Assembly (NCBI GenBank): GCA_020637495.1
Contig: JACJVV010000001.1
Location: 620,001-684,000 of the forward strand
Reading direction: 5' to 3'
Origin: Candidatus Woesearchaeota archaeon
Lineage (GTDB): Archaea; Nanobdellota; Nanobdellia; Woesearchaeales; JACJVV01
DNA length: 64,000 nt
In this document: one piece after another, positions 42,728 to 51,190 of the stretch
Layout of the letters: the number at the start of each line of letters is the position of its first letter
Numbering within the stretch: position 1 is the stretch's first letter
Notes under the pieces: generated by a model
Database searches by the model: none
Seen by the model: only the letters and a program-made list of their open reading frames with translations
What the model was told of the DNA's origin: nothing
Program-made: the position numbers and the translations under genes

Positions 42728-42904
42728 TCCGGGGGCGGGGATATTTCTTTCACTTCAACTCAGTTTAAACTTATGTATTGTTTTATATAGTTCTTTTATT
42801 TTTAGGATTATGGTGATAACATGATTAAGATAATATTTGCAATTATGATTTTAAGCTTAGCACTCTTAGTAGGATGTCAGGAGAATATGATTGAGAATGG
42901 AGAT
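42728..42904 (+). repeat. Direct repeat, right copy
   Basis: Second copy of 40819-40995. It starts with 14 nt equal to the tRNA-Tyr 3' end without the rest of a tRNA, the typical look of a right attachment site, and continues into the promoter and signal peptide of the full-length lipoprotein. Confidence 0.85.
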
Positions 42905-43216
42905 TCTGATATCCAACTAAATGGATCTGATATTGGTGATTCACAATTCTCGGATATTCCAGAGTATTGCTCATCTTGGTTTGATGGATGCAACAATTGC
43001 ATGGTGAATGATGGAGGGATAGCTGCATGTACAAAGAAATATTGTGCGCCTGAGACAATGCAAAAACCAAAATGCTTAGAATATAAGATTCCAGAAGATT
43101 GTGTCTTATGGTATGATGGCTGCAATAATTGCGTTGTTGAGGATGGAAAGATGACAGCATGCACAGAAAGAGCTTGTTTTCAGATGGATCAGCCAAAATG
43201 CCTGGAATATAAATGA
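42821..43216 (+). CDS. Lipoprotein with two Cys-rich repeats
   Basis: 131 residues. Signal peptide and lipobox LVGC (Cys19), an Asp/Ser-rich linker, then two tandem modules of about 42 residues: CSSWFDGCNNCMVNDGGIAACTKKYC...KCLEYK and CVLWYDGCNNCVVEDGKMTACTERAC...KCLEYK, each with six Cys. A small disulfide domain anchored outside the membrane, function unknown. GGTGAT precedes the ATG; TATA-like tttatata near 42782. Probably the ancestral version of the split lipoprotein at 40912. Confidence 0.78.
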   Translation: MIKIIFAIMILSLALLVGCQENMIENGDSDIQLNGSDIGDSQFSDIPEYCSSWFDGCNNCMVNDGGIAACTKKYCAPETMQKPKCLEYKIPEDCVLWYDGCNNCVVEDGKMTACTERACFQMDQPKCLEYK

Positions 43217-43302
43217 TTCTAAATTTTAATTTTTCGTTATATTCTACTAAGGTATTGTTATATGATATACTATATTATAAAGGAACCTGTGATTAGGTGA
43301 TC

Positions 43303-44007
43303 ATGCAAGAAGATTTTAAGGAACCGAATCAGATCAACTGGATCCATGATATAATAGCGTGGGGCGGCAATGCTTTTTTGCATAATTTCTATAATATCCA
43401 TTATACGAATGTTCAGAATCTTCCTGAGAAAGGGCCATTCTTCTTATTGCCGAAGCATCAGAGTTATGCTGATATCTTCCTAGAGCAGAGATTGATTGTT
43501 GAGAACACAGATCAGAGGCCTTACTATGTCGCTAAGGATAGCCTGCCAGGAATTCTTGATAAAGTAGGTGTTGTAAGGGTTACAAGGAAGAAGGATATCA
43601 AGGCTTTGCCAAAAGAGGAACGCAGGGATGCAATGCAGAAAGCTAAAGAACAGCTAGATTATATGAACTGGGCTGTTCCTGAACTGTTGCAGAAAGGAAA
43701 CATCTGGGTGATTCATCCAGAAGCTACAAGGAATTATAAGCAACAGGGCATAATCGATATGGATGTAGTAGAGAGGATTGTCAGCTATAAGACAGAGGAT
43801 ACTGTCTTTGTACCTCTTGATATAACTTATCATACACCACTTGATCCGATGGGAAGCAGAGCAATGAGTCATCCATTTGCAAAAGATGTACGCGCTAATT
43901 ATGATTATGGAATCACTCTGGATGTCAAGTATCCATTAAGGACTGATGATCCTAAAGAATTATGTGAGTATCTTGCAGATTCCATCGACCTTCTAGTAGC
44001 TAAATGA
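43303..44007 (+). CDS. PlsC-like glycerolipid acyltransferase family protein
   Basis: 234 residues. Motif I is KHQSYAD (HX4D kept, the usual Asn replaced by Lys) at about residues 50-56, a middle YVAKDSLPGILDKVGVVRV block and motif III HPEATRN in place of FPEGTR, as in LPLAT-family acyltransferases. The archaeal lipid core is ether-linked, so the acyl acceptor is unclear. ATG 43303 is used: GGTGAT overlaps a GTG at 43297, and TTATAAAG (43275-43282) is 24 nt before 43303. Confidence 0.78.
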   Translation: MQEDFKEPNQINWIHDIIAWGGNAFLHNFYNIHYTNVQNLPEKGPFFLLPKHQSYADIFLEQRLIVENTDQRPYYVAKDSLPGILDKVGVVRVTRKKDIKALPKEERRDAMQKAKEQLDYMNWAVPELLQKGNIWVIHPEATRNYKQQGIIDMDVVERIVSYKTEDTVFVPLDITYHTPLDPMGSRAMSHPFAKDVRANYDYGITLDVKYPLRTDDPKELCEYLADSIDLLVAK

Positions 44008-44042
44008 CTCTGTCTTATTCTTCTATTTTAGATTACCGAAAT

Positions 44043-44050
44043 CTTTAAAG
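44043..44050 (+). promoter_or_regulatory. TATA box of purF
   Basis: CTTTAAAG centred 27 nt before ATG 44074, leaderless. Confidence 0.6.
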
Positions 44051-44073
44051 AGTGACTGCTTCCATAGATTATC

Positions 44074-45588
44074 ATGAGAACTATTGAGGAGATAATCCAC
44101 GATGAGGAATTACATTCTTTCTCTAATGATTCATGTGCATTAGCTGGAGCAGTGAATATACCATATGCAGCTACAGTAGTGAGGGATATGCTCCAGGTGC
44201 AGCAGCATCGTGGTGAGAAAAGTGTGGGGATAGTGTCATCAAAAGGTGACAGATTCTATGCAATAAGAGAGATGGGCAAAGTAGATGAAGTATTCCCAAT
44301 AGCCCAGATGAAATCCATCCAGGCAGAATTGCCAGGCAGCATGGCGATAGGCCATACAAGATATGCAACTCGCGGTCTTGCTGATTATGTCAGCAACATA
44401 CAGCCTTTCATATTCAATGAGACTAAATTCGGACATTTTGCTTTTGCTCATAATGGGCAATTAGTCGATATAAATAAGATACATAAAACTCTTTTACAAA
44501 GGGGGGCTGTATTCCAATCAAAATCAGATTCAGAGCTATTGGCTCATGTTATAGCTAAATCTGACAAAAAATCATTTCATTCAGCATTAAAGAATGATCT
44601 TGCAAAAATACCTTGTTCCTATTCTGCTCTTGTTGAGACTGATCTGGAGATAATCGGTTTTAGGGATCCATTCGGAGTAAGGCCTTTATCTATTGCACGT
44701 AAAGGAAATGGTTATCTCATAGCTTCTGAGACTGTAGCATTCAGGTTATTTCCTGATGCTGAATTCATAAGGCACATTGAGCCTGGTGAGATTGTAGTGT
44801 TCAATAAGAAGAAGATCAAAGCAAAGGAAAAGCCTAAATCAATGCAGATGAATATCCCTATAGAGATAAAGGAACTGGCAGATGCAAAAAACCAATCAGA
44901 GTTCCATTGCATATTCGAGCAGATATATTTCCAGGATCCACGTTCTGAAGCGAATGGTTTCATGCACGAGGATTTCAGACAACGATGCGGAAGACAAGTG
45001 TATCTTGAGAATAAAGAATTCTTTGATGAGATGCGGGTAAGACATGGGAGCAATCTTGTCGTCGTCCCTATCCTTGATTCAGGAAAGCAAGGTGCTATAG
45101 GTTTTAGTAGAGAATCAGGAATCTTATATAAGGAATATTTCATGAGGAGACATAATGCCCCACATTCCAGCGGGAGATCATATACAGCCCACAACCAGAG
45201 ATTAAGGATATTGATAGCTGGTATGAAACTAGACTTGCGTAAAGAGAAAGTACTCGGCAAGACTGTGATAACTGTTGATGATTCAAATGTGAGGGGCACT
45301 ACTGCAAGGACAAACAATGAACGTCTTAGGGATGCAGGAGCAAGAGAAATATATAATGTATACTTATCACCGACAATAGAAAATGTATGCTATCTTGGAA
45401 TGGATCATCAAAATCTTAAAGAGTTAATAGCATATCGTAAGAAATCTCTTGAGGGGATAGCAAAAGAGATATTTGCTGATAGGATATTTCATATCTCCTT
45501 AGCAGGCTTGAATTCTATAGTCAATGATACATATAAAATGGGCATTTGTACAGGTTGTTTTGGAGGGAAATATCCTGTTGACTTATGA
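44074..45588 (+). CDS. purF: Amidophosphoribosyltransferase
   Basis: 504-residue first enzyme of purine synthesis, forming phosphoribosylamine from PRPP and glutamine. An N-terminal propeptide of about 20 residues precedes the catalytic nucleophile Cys21 (SCALAGAVN), with the glutamine-site QHRGEKSVGI and GHTRYATRG. The PRPP loop is VITVDDSNVRGTT near 410, and C-terminal Cys in NVCYLGMDH and CTGCFGGKYP are positioned for a 4Fe-4S cluster. No other purine genes are nearby. Leaderless. Confidence 0.95.
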   Translation: MRTIEEIIHDEELHSFSNDSCALAGAVNIPYAATVVRDMLQVQQHRGEKSVGIVSSKGDRFYAIREMGKVDEVFPIAQMKSIQAELPGSMAIGHTRYATRGLADYVSNIQPFIFNETKFGHFAFAHNGQLVDINKIHKTLLQRGAVFQSKSDSELLAHVIAKSDKKSFHSALKNDLAKIPCSYSALVETDLEIIGFRDPFGVRPLSIARKGNGYLIASETVAFRLFPDAEFIRHIEPGEIVVFNKKKIKAKEKPKSMQMNIPIEIKELADAKNQSEFHCIFEQIYFQDPRSEANGFMHEDFRQRCGRQVYLENKEFFDEMRVRHGSNLVVVPILDSGKQGAIGFSRESGILYKEYFMRRHNAPHSSGRSYTAHNQRLRILIAGMKLDLRKEKVLGKTVITVDDSNVRGTTARTNNERLRDAGAREIYNVYLSPTIENVCYLGMDHQNLKELIAYRKKSLEGIAKEIFADRIFHISLAGLNSIVNDTYKMGICTGCFGGKYPVDL

Positions 45589-45602
45589 CTATTTAAGTAA
45601 TC

Positions 45603-45610
45603 TTTATATA
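45603..45610 (+). promoter_or_regulatory. TATA box deciding the start at 45633
   Basis: TTTATATA centred 26 nt before ATG 45633; the TTG at 45621 would precede the transcription start. Confidence 0.6.
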
Positions 45611-45632
45611 TGATTGACTTTTGGGTGTGATT

Positions 45633-46157
45633 ATGGATTCATACGAAAAGATAAGGAAGATGGGAGAGATCTCAGAGCAATTGAAGCGTCATGGATTAGT
45701 TGCAGATTCTGAAGAAGCTCTGAAGCAGGCAGAAGAAGTGATGAAAGGCCAAGGGAATGAGTTTTACGTGTCTAAAGATGAAGCCAATCAGGCTCAGAAG
45801 GACAGATATGCTAAATTAGAGAAGGAAAAAGAATCTTCTTATGATGATAATCGAATAATAAGCATTCTCAATGATAAGCTTGCCTCATTTGATTCCCAGC
45901 TTGGATTGATGCGTGACAAGATGAATGAGATAATTGCCAAGATAAATGAGCTTGAGTCAAAGTTCAATAACCAGGCTAAGCAGGAGATCCAGGCTACTCT
46001 TGTACAGAAAAATGAAAAGGTCCAGGAGAAAGTAGTCTCATCTGCACCACAGCAACCAGAACCTGAGAATACATCACAAGTAGTTCCTGAAGTCAAGAAG
46101 AATTATTCCCCAGAGGATGTCTCTGTCGACAAGATGTTCTATGTAGGCAAGAAGTGA
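45633..46157 (+). CDS. Hypothetical coiled-coil protein
   Basis: 174 residues, not recognised. Mostly charged helices with a coiled coil near 70-125 (LNDKLASFDSQLGLMRDKMNEIIAKINELE), then a Gln/Pro/Val linker and a short conserved-looking tail (VDKMFYVGKK). Soluble. Start ATG 45633 is supported by TTTATATA at 45603-45610, 26 nt upstream; a longer frame would start with TTG at 45621. Next gene begins within 9 bp. Confidence 0.68.
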   Translation: MDSYEKIRKMGEISEQLKRHGLVADSEEALKQAEEVMKGQGNEFYVSKDEANQAQKDRYAKLEKEKESSYDDNRIISILNDKLASFDSQLGLMRDKMNEIIAKINELESKFNNQAKQEIQATLVQKNEKVQEKVVSSAPQQPEPENTSQVVPEVKKNYSPEDVSVDKMFYVGKK

Positions 46158-46165
46158 TCAAGCAT

Positions 46166-46429
46166 ATGAAAAAACAGATCTCTCTGTATCTTATCATCGC
46201 AGGCATCGTTGTCTTTCTTTTCAGGTATATCCCTATCTATCATTATGTAAGCGAGAAGAAGAATGCATGGGTAAGCCTTGCTTGGGGATCTAAATTCTGT
46301 AATACGCTTACCGGAATGCTTTTCGTCGAGGATTGCTCATGGTTCCGGTCACTAGGATATCTAGTTTTCATTGTTGCAGCAGTCCTGATAATCGCTGGTC
46401 TGGTCTTAAGGTTTAAGAAAGGCGAATGA
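46166..46429 (+). CDS. Small two-helix membrane protein
   Basis: 87 residues from ATG 46166. Two membrane helices (SLYLIIAGIVVFLFRYI and YLVFIVAAVLIIAGLVL) flank an outside loop with two Cys (FCNTLTGML, VEDCSWF), which may pair. No family recognised. Begins 9 bp after the coiled-coil gene and is likely co-expressed; a GTG at 46154 overlapping the previous stop is an alternative start. Confidence 0.65.
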   Translation: MKKQISLYLIIAGIVVFLFRYIPIYHYVSEKKNAWVSLAWGSKFCNTLTGMLFVEDCSWFRSLGYLVFIVAAVLIIAGLVLRFKKGE

Positions 46430-46498
46430 TGCTTCTTCTGCAAATAATAATTTTGCATATAGCCATAATTTTCCCATTGGACATCCTTGATACTTCTC

Positions 46499-46506
46499 TT
46501 TAAATA
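46499..46506 (+). promoter_or_regulatory. TATA box deciding the start at 46529
   Basis: TTTAAATA centred 26 nt before ATG 46529, excluding the upstream TTG at 46514. Confidence 0.65.
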
Positions 46507-46528
46507 TCTGTGATTGGTTCATATAGCA

Positions 46529-47278
46529 ATGATACGAAATAGCTTTATCATTCTGGACGGGATTAGTCATACTAGTGAGAAAAAGCTTTGGATGCAAGGG
46601 ATAAATGATTGGAATAGTTTCTTGAACGTAGAAGAAGTTTCTGGGATATCTAAAAAGCGAAAGATTGCACTTGACTTAAAAATCAAGAATTTCAGCAAAG
46701 CTTTAATGGATGATGATGTCGATTATTTCTCTTCAAAACTTAAGAGAACAGAGCATTGGCGTCTTTACCCTGAATTCAAGGATTCCTGCATCTTCCTAGA
46801 CATTGAGACAAGCAGCGTCAATGGATACATAACTTGCATGACGTTGTATGATGGTTATGACACCATGACATTTGTGAAGGATATTAATATGGATCTCAAA
46901 CAGGTAAAATATATCCTGTCTAGATATAAGATGATAATTACTTTCAATGGCAACGTGTTTGACCTGCCTTTTCTACGCAAATATCTCGGGAAAGAATTTA
47001 AGGCGTTAACCTGGGATCTTCGTCATAGTTGTGCAAGGCTTGGATTGAAAGGCGGATTAAAAGAGATTGAGAAAACATTAGGAATCTCAAGAAACAATGT
47101 AATCGTGGAAAGGATGCATGGTGGTGATCCATTCAAGTTATGGAAGATGTATAAAGCTACAGGGGATAGATATTATCTTGAGCTTCTTGTAGAGTATAAT
47201 CAGGAGGATTCTTTGAATTTGCATACTATCGTTAATAAGATCTATCCTAGACTAGTCCAGCAAATCAGAAATCAATAA
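46529..47278 (+). CDS. YprB-like RNase H-fold (DEDD-type) nuclease
   Basis: 249 residues. N-terminal 80 residues are helical (LWMQGINDWNSFL...VSGISKKRKIALDLKIK), the family's helical entry region; the RNase H-like core has FLDIETS (motif I with Asp/Glu), FNGNVFDLPFL (Asn/Asp), and YNQEDSLNL (final Asp), the acidic set of PF13482 exonucleases. Probable 3'-5' exonuclease acting on DNA or RNA. Leaderless start at 46529. Followed by trmJ after 31 bp. Confidence 0.87.
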   Translation: MIRNSFIILDGISHTSEKKLWMQGINDWNSFLNVEEVSGISKKRKIALDLKIKNFSKALMDDDVDYFSSKLKRTEHWRLYPEFKDSCIFLDIETSSVNGYITCMTLYDGYDTMTFVKDINMDLKQVKYILSRYKMIITFNGNVFDLPFLRKYLGKEFKALTWDLRHSCARLGLKGGLKEIEKTLGISRNNVIVERMHGGDPFKLWKMYKATGDRYYLELLVEYNQEDSLNLHTIVNKIYPRLVQQIRNQ

Positions 47279-47280
47279 TT

Positions 47281-47288
47281 ATTTAATT
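47281..47288 (+). promoter_or_regulatory. TATA box of trmJ
   Basis: ATTTAATT centred 26 nt before ATG 47310. Confidence 0.5.
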
Positions 47289-47309
47289 TGATCAAGTTTC
47301 TTCCATATC

Positions 47310-47987
47310 ATGATAGATTTTATACTTGTAGAACCTGAAAATTCAGGCAATGTAGGTGCTGTTGCAAGAGCATTGGCTAATTTTGGATTTGAAAGACTGA
47401 TACTTGTGGACCCTAAGTGCAATCTTGATCTGGAATTCAGGAAAAGGGCTAAGCATTCTAAAGTGAAGGTTCTTACAAGGAAGTCAATAGGCAAGTATAG
47501 TATGCTTATAGGCACAACTGCACGGATCAATACTGATTATAACCTTGATAGATTGCCTATATTTGCAGATAAACTCTCTGCTATGGAATTCCCTGCAAAG
47601 ACAGCTGTAGTTTTCGGCAGGGAAAGCGAAGGGCTGACAAACGAAGAAATCAATAGCTGTGATGTCCTAGTTACAATAAATTCTTCAAAGGATTATTCTA
47701 CATTGAACCTTTCTCATGCTGTTGCGATCATCGCTTATGAGCTGTCAAAGAATGAGAAGAATAAGATAGGTGCCAGGATAAATATTGCAGGGTCATCTGA
47801 CAAGAAGCAGGTGCATAAGCTTATTGGGTCTATAATTTCTAGTGTTAAGGTTGATAGAGCTCGTCGAGAGAGATATAGGAAACTTTGGAAGAATGTCATC
47901 AACAAAGCAATGATAACAACAAGAGAGTCTCAGGGCATGATGGGTTTGTTAAGGAATATTGAGAGAGAATTGAGTAAGAAAAAATAG
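47310..47987 (+). CDS. trmJ: TrmJ-like tRNA 2'-O-methyltransferase (position 32)
   Basis: 225-residue SPOUT-class methyltransferase. The N-terminus LVEPENSGNVGAVARALANFG is the TrmJ signature, then VFGRESEGLTNEEINSCD and the knotted SAM-site segment STLNLSHAVAIIAYEL. The C-terminal 60 residues are the basic dimerisation/RNA helix. In archaea TrmJ methylates C32 (and not U32) of tRNAs. Convergent, 4 bp from the protease gene. Confidence 0.92.
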   Translation: MIDFILVEPENSGNVGAVARALANFGFERLILVDPKCNLDLEFRKRAKHSKVKVLTRKSIGKYSMLIGTTARINTDYNLDRLPIFADKLSAMEFPAKTAVVFGRESEGLTNEEINSCDVLVTINSSKDYSTLNLSHAVAIIAYELSKNEKNKIGARINIAGSSDKKQVHKLIGSIISSVKVDRARRERYRKLWKNVINKAMITTRESQGMMGLLRNIERELSKKK

Positions 47988-47991
47988 TTTT

Positions 47992-49191
47992 CTAGATGAA
48001 CATCTTAAGGATAAAAGGTAAGAATATATCAGCAAGCAATACAAGAAGCATCAATGAGCTGATCTTTCCCCATATCATAAGTGCTTTCTTCTCGCTGAAC
48101 TTAAGTTTAAGCAATGTAAGGATCATCCTTCCACCGTCAAGAGGTCCAATTGGTGCAAGATTGATTAATGCGACTCCGAAGTTGAATACAAACAATAGGA
48201 AGAATAGACCTAATAACCATGTTATTGGTGCTATAGCCCATCCGTATTTCTCTTCAAAATCTGGTTTGTATTGATACTCAGAAGCAACAAAGACACCAAG
48301 ATAGCCCGTCTTGTTGTCTGGGCTTGATGCTAATTGCAGATTATAGCTGGTCACATTTGTTGTGAATGTAATGTTCTGACCAGGATAGGATGTTTCCATG
48401 AATGTGATGAATGATTTTACATCAGTTATCTCTGTTGAATCTATAGATACGATCTTCTCCCCTATACCAATACCAGCGAGCTCTGCAGGCATAGTCACGT
48501 TGTTCTCATTAGTGTAATTTATTATGACTACATTATGGTCTGTGACTCCTCCTAAAGCTGATTGGCTACCTATCAGTATTCCAAGGAATAATACAGTCAG
48601 AAGCAGATTCGAGAAAGGACCAGCTGCAAACATCGCCAATTGATGCATTGGCTTTGCCTTCTGCACCTGTTTTTCATCAGGCTCGACAAAAGCTGCAGGA
48701 AGAATAGGTATAAGGAATGAGAAGAAAGCAAAACCAGATGATTTGACTTTCATGCCGAAGCGTCTTGCTACAATACCATGAGAGAACTCATGCACTACTG
48801 CTATTATGAATATTGTTATTATGAAATATGAGAATGGGATATAAAAGAATGGGCTTCCTATAGGTGTTTCAACAAACGGTTGCGCAATAGCAACAGCAGC
48901 CTGCGTGCTTCCTTTGAAGATCTCCCAAAGCGTATAAAATAAGTAAAAGATTGTTACTGCCATACCTGCAAAGCACACATACACACCAACATAAGAAAGC
49001 CATTTGACAGTCCTTGGAAATCTCTTGGCACCGTCGTCCATCGCTTTCAATCCCCACTTTGCCCTGTAGAGGATCATATACATGATGGGGAAGAGCCATT
49101 TCTGTATGTCTAGCTTGCTTCTCTTGACATATAAGAAAATTCCAAGAAGTACTATGAAAATAGCAGCAATAGTAGTCTCACTTATAGCCAT
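47992..49191 (-). CDS. Site-2-type intramembrane metalloprotease (M50)
   Basis: 399 residues, about eight membrane helices. Zinc motif HEFSHG near 140 and the second site NLAPIGPLDGG near 355 identify peptidase family M50 (RseP/S2P). The loop between them carries a PDZ-like domain (IGIGEKIVSIDSTEITDVKSFITFME). Cleaves membrane-anchored regulators or signal peptides; the substrate is unknown. Its ATG lies one base after the eL40 stop, so it is translated from the same mRNA. Confidence 0.92.
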   Translation of the reverse strand: MAISETTIAAIFIVLLGIFLYVKRSKLDIQKWLFPIMYMILYRAKWGLKAMDDGAKRFPRTVKWLSYVGVYVCFAGMAVTIFYLFYTLWEIFKGSTQAAVAIAQPFVETPIGSPFFYIPFSYFIITIFIIAVVHEFSHGIVARRFGMKVKSSGFAFFSFLIPILPAAFVEPDEKQVQKAKPMHQLAMFAAGPFSNLLLTVLFLGILIGSQSALGGVTDHNVVIINYTNENNVTMPAELAGIGIGEKIVSIDSTEITDVKSFITFMETSYPGQNITFTTNVTSYNLQLASSPDNKTGYLGVFVASEYQYKPDFEEKYGWAIAPITWLLGLFFLLFVFNFGVALINLAPIGPLDGGRMILTLLKLKFSEKKALMIWGKISSLMLLVLLADIFLPFILKMFI

Positions 49192-49192
49192 C

Positions 49193-49351
49193 TTACTTCT
49201 TTCGCTTAGGTCGAAGCTTCTTGGTTCCGCCTCTAGCTCTCACTTTACCAGCGATAACTTTTAGAGGGTCTGCCTTGATCTTCTTCTTTGTCTTCTTACA
49301 GACAAAGATATTCTTCATCAACCTTGCTTCTGCTTCTGCAAATTTTGCCAT
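49193..49351 (-). CDS. rpl40e: 50S ribosomal protein eL40, zinc finger lost
   Basis: 52 residues, too short to be noticed by length filters. N-terminus MAKFAEAEARLMKNIFVC and C-terminus TKKLRPKRKK match archaeal eL40. Archaeal eL40 normally binds zinc with four Cys (CxxC and CRKC); here only one Cys (residue 18) remains, in CKKT, and the second pair is replaced by ARGGT, so the metal site is gone. Head of an operon with the M50 protease. A TATA-like atatatt is about 33 nt upstream. Confidence 0.85.
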   Translation of the reverse strand: MAKFAEAEARLMKNIFVCKKTKKKIKADPLKVIAGKVRARGGTKKLRPKRKK

Positions 49352-49400
49352 TGTGTGTTACCTTTTGCTTTTGATCGTAATTATATATTGACTTATAGTC

Positions 49401-49793
49401 TTATTTAATCTGTTTCATTACTCTGCTGTCAAGTATCTCCCAATAAAGTATCTCTACTCCATCCTTGACTTCACCAGCAAGTTCTTCAGGAATCTCAAGA
49501 TCGAATGTCTCAAAACTTTCTGAGTCCATGACATTAGCCATGTTTCCAGTGATTGATAGAACTTGTGCTGTCCTTTTCTCTATTACAGGAACATCAACAT
49601 TGTCATGTCCTGGCAATACAAGATTTCTTTTCTTGTCATCAAGTATTCCTACAGCCATCAAGTTGACCTTTGCGTGTCCATGTTTTCCAGGTCTTGATGT
49701 TGCAGTGCTTACAACCTTGCAAGCTGCTCCATCTATAACTATGTATGATCCTTTCTGTAAGCTTCCTACTGATGCTTGTTTTGTTTCAGCCAT
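49401..49793 (-). CDS. eif5a: Translation initiation factor aIF5A
   Basis: 130-residue archaeal IF5A. N-terminal SH3-like domain with the hypusination loop SRPGKHGHAK, Lys37 being the residue modified to (deoxy)hypusine, and a C-terminal OB-fold domain ending in ILYWEILDSRVMKQIK. It rescues ribosomes stalled on polyproline and acts in termination. GGTGGTAATTC just before the ATG is a plausible ribosome-binding site; the TATA near 49850-49857 implies a leader of about 35 nt. Confidence 0.97.
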   Translation of the reverse strand: MAETKQASVGSLQKGSYIVIDGAACKVVSTATSRPGKHGHAKVNLMAVGILDDKKRNLVLPGHDNVDVPVIEKRTAQVLSITGNMANVMDSESFETFDLEIPEELAGEVKDGVEILYWEILDSRVMKQIK

Positions 49794-49891
49794 GAATTAC
49801 CACCTATATAAGTTGAATATTAGATATAATCAATGATTTATGGTTAGTTTATAAAGGTTACTGAATAGTGAGATACAATCTTCCATATGCA

Positions 49892-49899
49892 TTTAAATA
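49892..49899 (+). promoter_or_regulatory. TATA box deciding the start at 49922
   Basis: TTTAAATA centred 26 nt before ATG 49922. An upstream in-frame start at 49868 would be untranscribed. Confidence 0.65.
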
Positions 49900-49921
49900 C
49901 TCTATAGCATTCTTGAAATGC

Positions 49922-50458
49922 ATGCGTAAAACAGTAAATGTCCCTGGTTATTCTGGTGGATTGGAAAGTATAGCAAGGAAGATTTCAAAAGATAATTTGC
50001 TTGCAGCAGTATTGCAGAATATTGCTTTTGAATTAAGGGAACAGACTGAAACATATGCAAATTCTGAGCAAACCCCTCAGAGAGAAGATCCTGTCCTAGT
50101 TGAAATTCTGAATCATGTGGTAAATGATTATCAGCAAGGAGGTAATGCATTTGGAGATGAATACGCTTTTCTCAATATTGATCATGCTGAATCATCAGAT
50201 CATCTGAAGGATCTAGCACGAAATATCTCAAATCTTGAATATGAGAGATTTAGTGCATTTAGTGAAATGCTTGCTTCATCACTTAGGATGGCGAATATGC
50301 CTAATATGAGGACGAGACTAGGCGATGTGATCGACATAAGTTCAATGCCAGAATTATCTAAGCAACAGCGAAATAGTCTTATTGCAGCATCACATCTTAC
50401 TTCAGCTGCAGGATACCTAGCTTTGGCTGACCTACATTATCAAAAACATCATGCTTAG
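49922..50458 (+). CDS. Hypothetical helical protein
   Basis: 178 residues, not recognised. Helical throughout (NLLAAVLQNIAFELREQTETYA, LKDLARNISNLEYERFSAFSEMLAS) with a C-terminal YLALADLHYQKHHA. No signal peptide or membrane helix. Leaderless start at 49922. Convergent with the ACT-like gene, 5 bp apart. Confidence 0.62.
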   Translation: MRKTVNVPGYSGGLESIARKISKDNLLAAVLQNIAFELREQTETYANSEQTPQREDPVLVEILNHVVNDYQQGGNAFGDEYAFLNIDHAESSDHLKDLARNISNLEYERFSAFSEMLASSLRMANMPNMRTRLGDVIDISSMPELSKQQRNSLIAASHLTSAAGYLALADLHYQKHHA

Positions 50459-50463
50459 ATATT

Positions 50464-51120
50464 CTATTTAGAAAGTTCATAAACTATCTCAAACGCTTTT
50501 AGGAGGTTTGATTCATCTACTACTATTATGTGTTCATTTGAGCTTATGACTGCGTCTATTATACTTATATTGTTTTCAGCAAGTTCACTGCTTATTATAT
50601 TGAACACTCCTGGTGTCCTCTCAAGATCTAATGGATAGTTTATCTCCATCAGGCCTATCTTTTTGTGTTTCCTAAGAATTGTCTTATTTGGAAATAATTG
50701 CACTATCTTATCATAATTCTTCTGGTCAAAGATTATAGTTAAGGCTTCTTTTCCTTCAATGATTCTTATTATATCATGCAATTGGTAATCTATAAGCTTA
50801 TCAGGTCTTCCGAGGATTGTTTTGACATCATCTGTACGTTTCAGCAGCAAAGATGCCATCTTTGTCCTTGTATTGATCCTAGCTTGTTTCAGGATTGAGT
50901 ATGCTGAGGAATAGTCCTCTTTCTGATTTATAGGATATCTTCTTATTGCGCTTATTATGCTATCAAGGGATGCTTCAATTTTTTGTGTTGTAAGGATGTA
51001 TTTTGCAAGCCCTCTGGTGTTTATGAATCCTCTACTCAAGTCTTTTTTTAGGGCAGCGTCAGTAGATATCAGTTTCCAAATAAATTCTTTCACATTGTCA
51101 ACATCTTTCTTATTTTTCAT
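50464..51120 (-). CDS. Hypothetical protein with possible C-terminal ACT domain
   Basis: 218 residues. The N-terminal 120 residues are helical, with a winged-helix-like run (LSRGFINTRGLAKYILTTQKIEASLDSIISAIRRYP). The C-terminal 60 residues (LERTPGVFNIISSELAENNISIIDAVISSNEHIIVV) have the TPGVF/..ENNI.I sheet-helix pattern of ACT ligand-binding domains. A small-molecule-responsive regulator is the simplest reading. Divergent from serA; its TATA (51142-51149) is 25 nt from the start. The position suggests it may control the serine pathway gene. Confidence 0.65.
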   Translation of the reverse strand: MKNKKDVDNVKEFIWKLISTDAALKKDLSRGFINTRGLAKYILTTQKIEASLDSIISAIRRYPINQKEDYSSAYSILKQARINTRTKMASLLLKRTDDVKTILGRPDKLIDYQLHDIIRIIEGKEALTIIFDQKNYDKIVQLFPNKTILRKHKKIGLMEINYPLDLERTPGVFNIISSELAENNISIIDAVISSNEHIIVVDESNLLKAFEIVYELSK

Positions 51121-51141
51121 AATTCTTAGAATATGTCAAAA

Positions 51142-51149
51142 TTTAAATA
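51142..51149 (-). promoter_or_regulatory. TATA box of the ACT-like gene
   Basis: TTTAAATA, palindromic, centred 25 nt before start 51120; lies within the 70-bp region shared with serA. Confidence 0.6.
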
Positions 51150-51190
51150 TTTTACTTATTTATGACTTTTTTAGTAATTTCTAGACAAAT

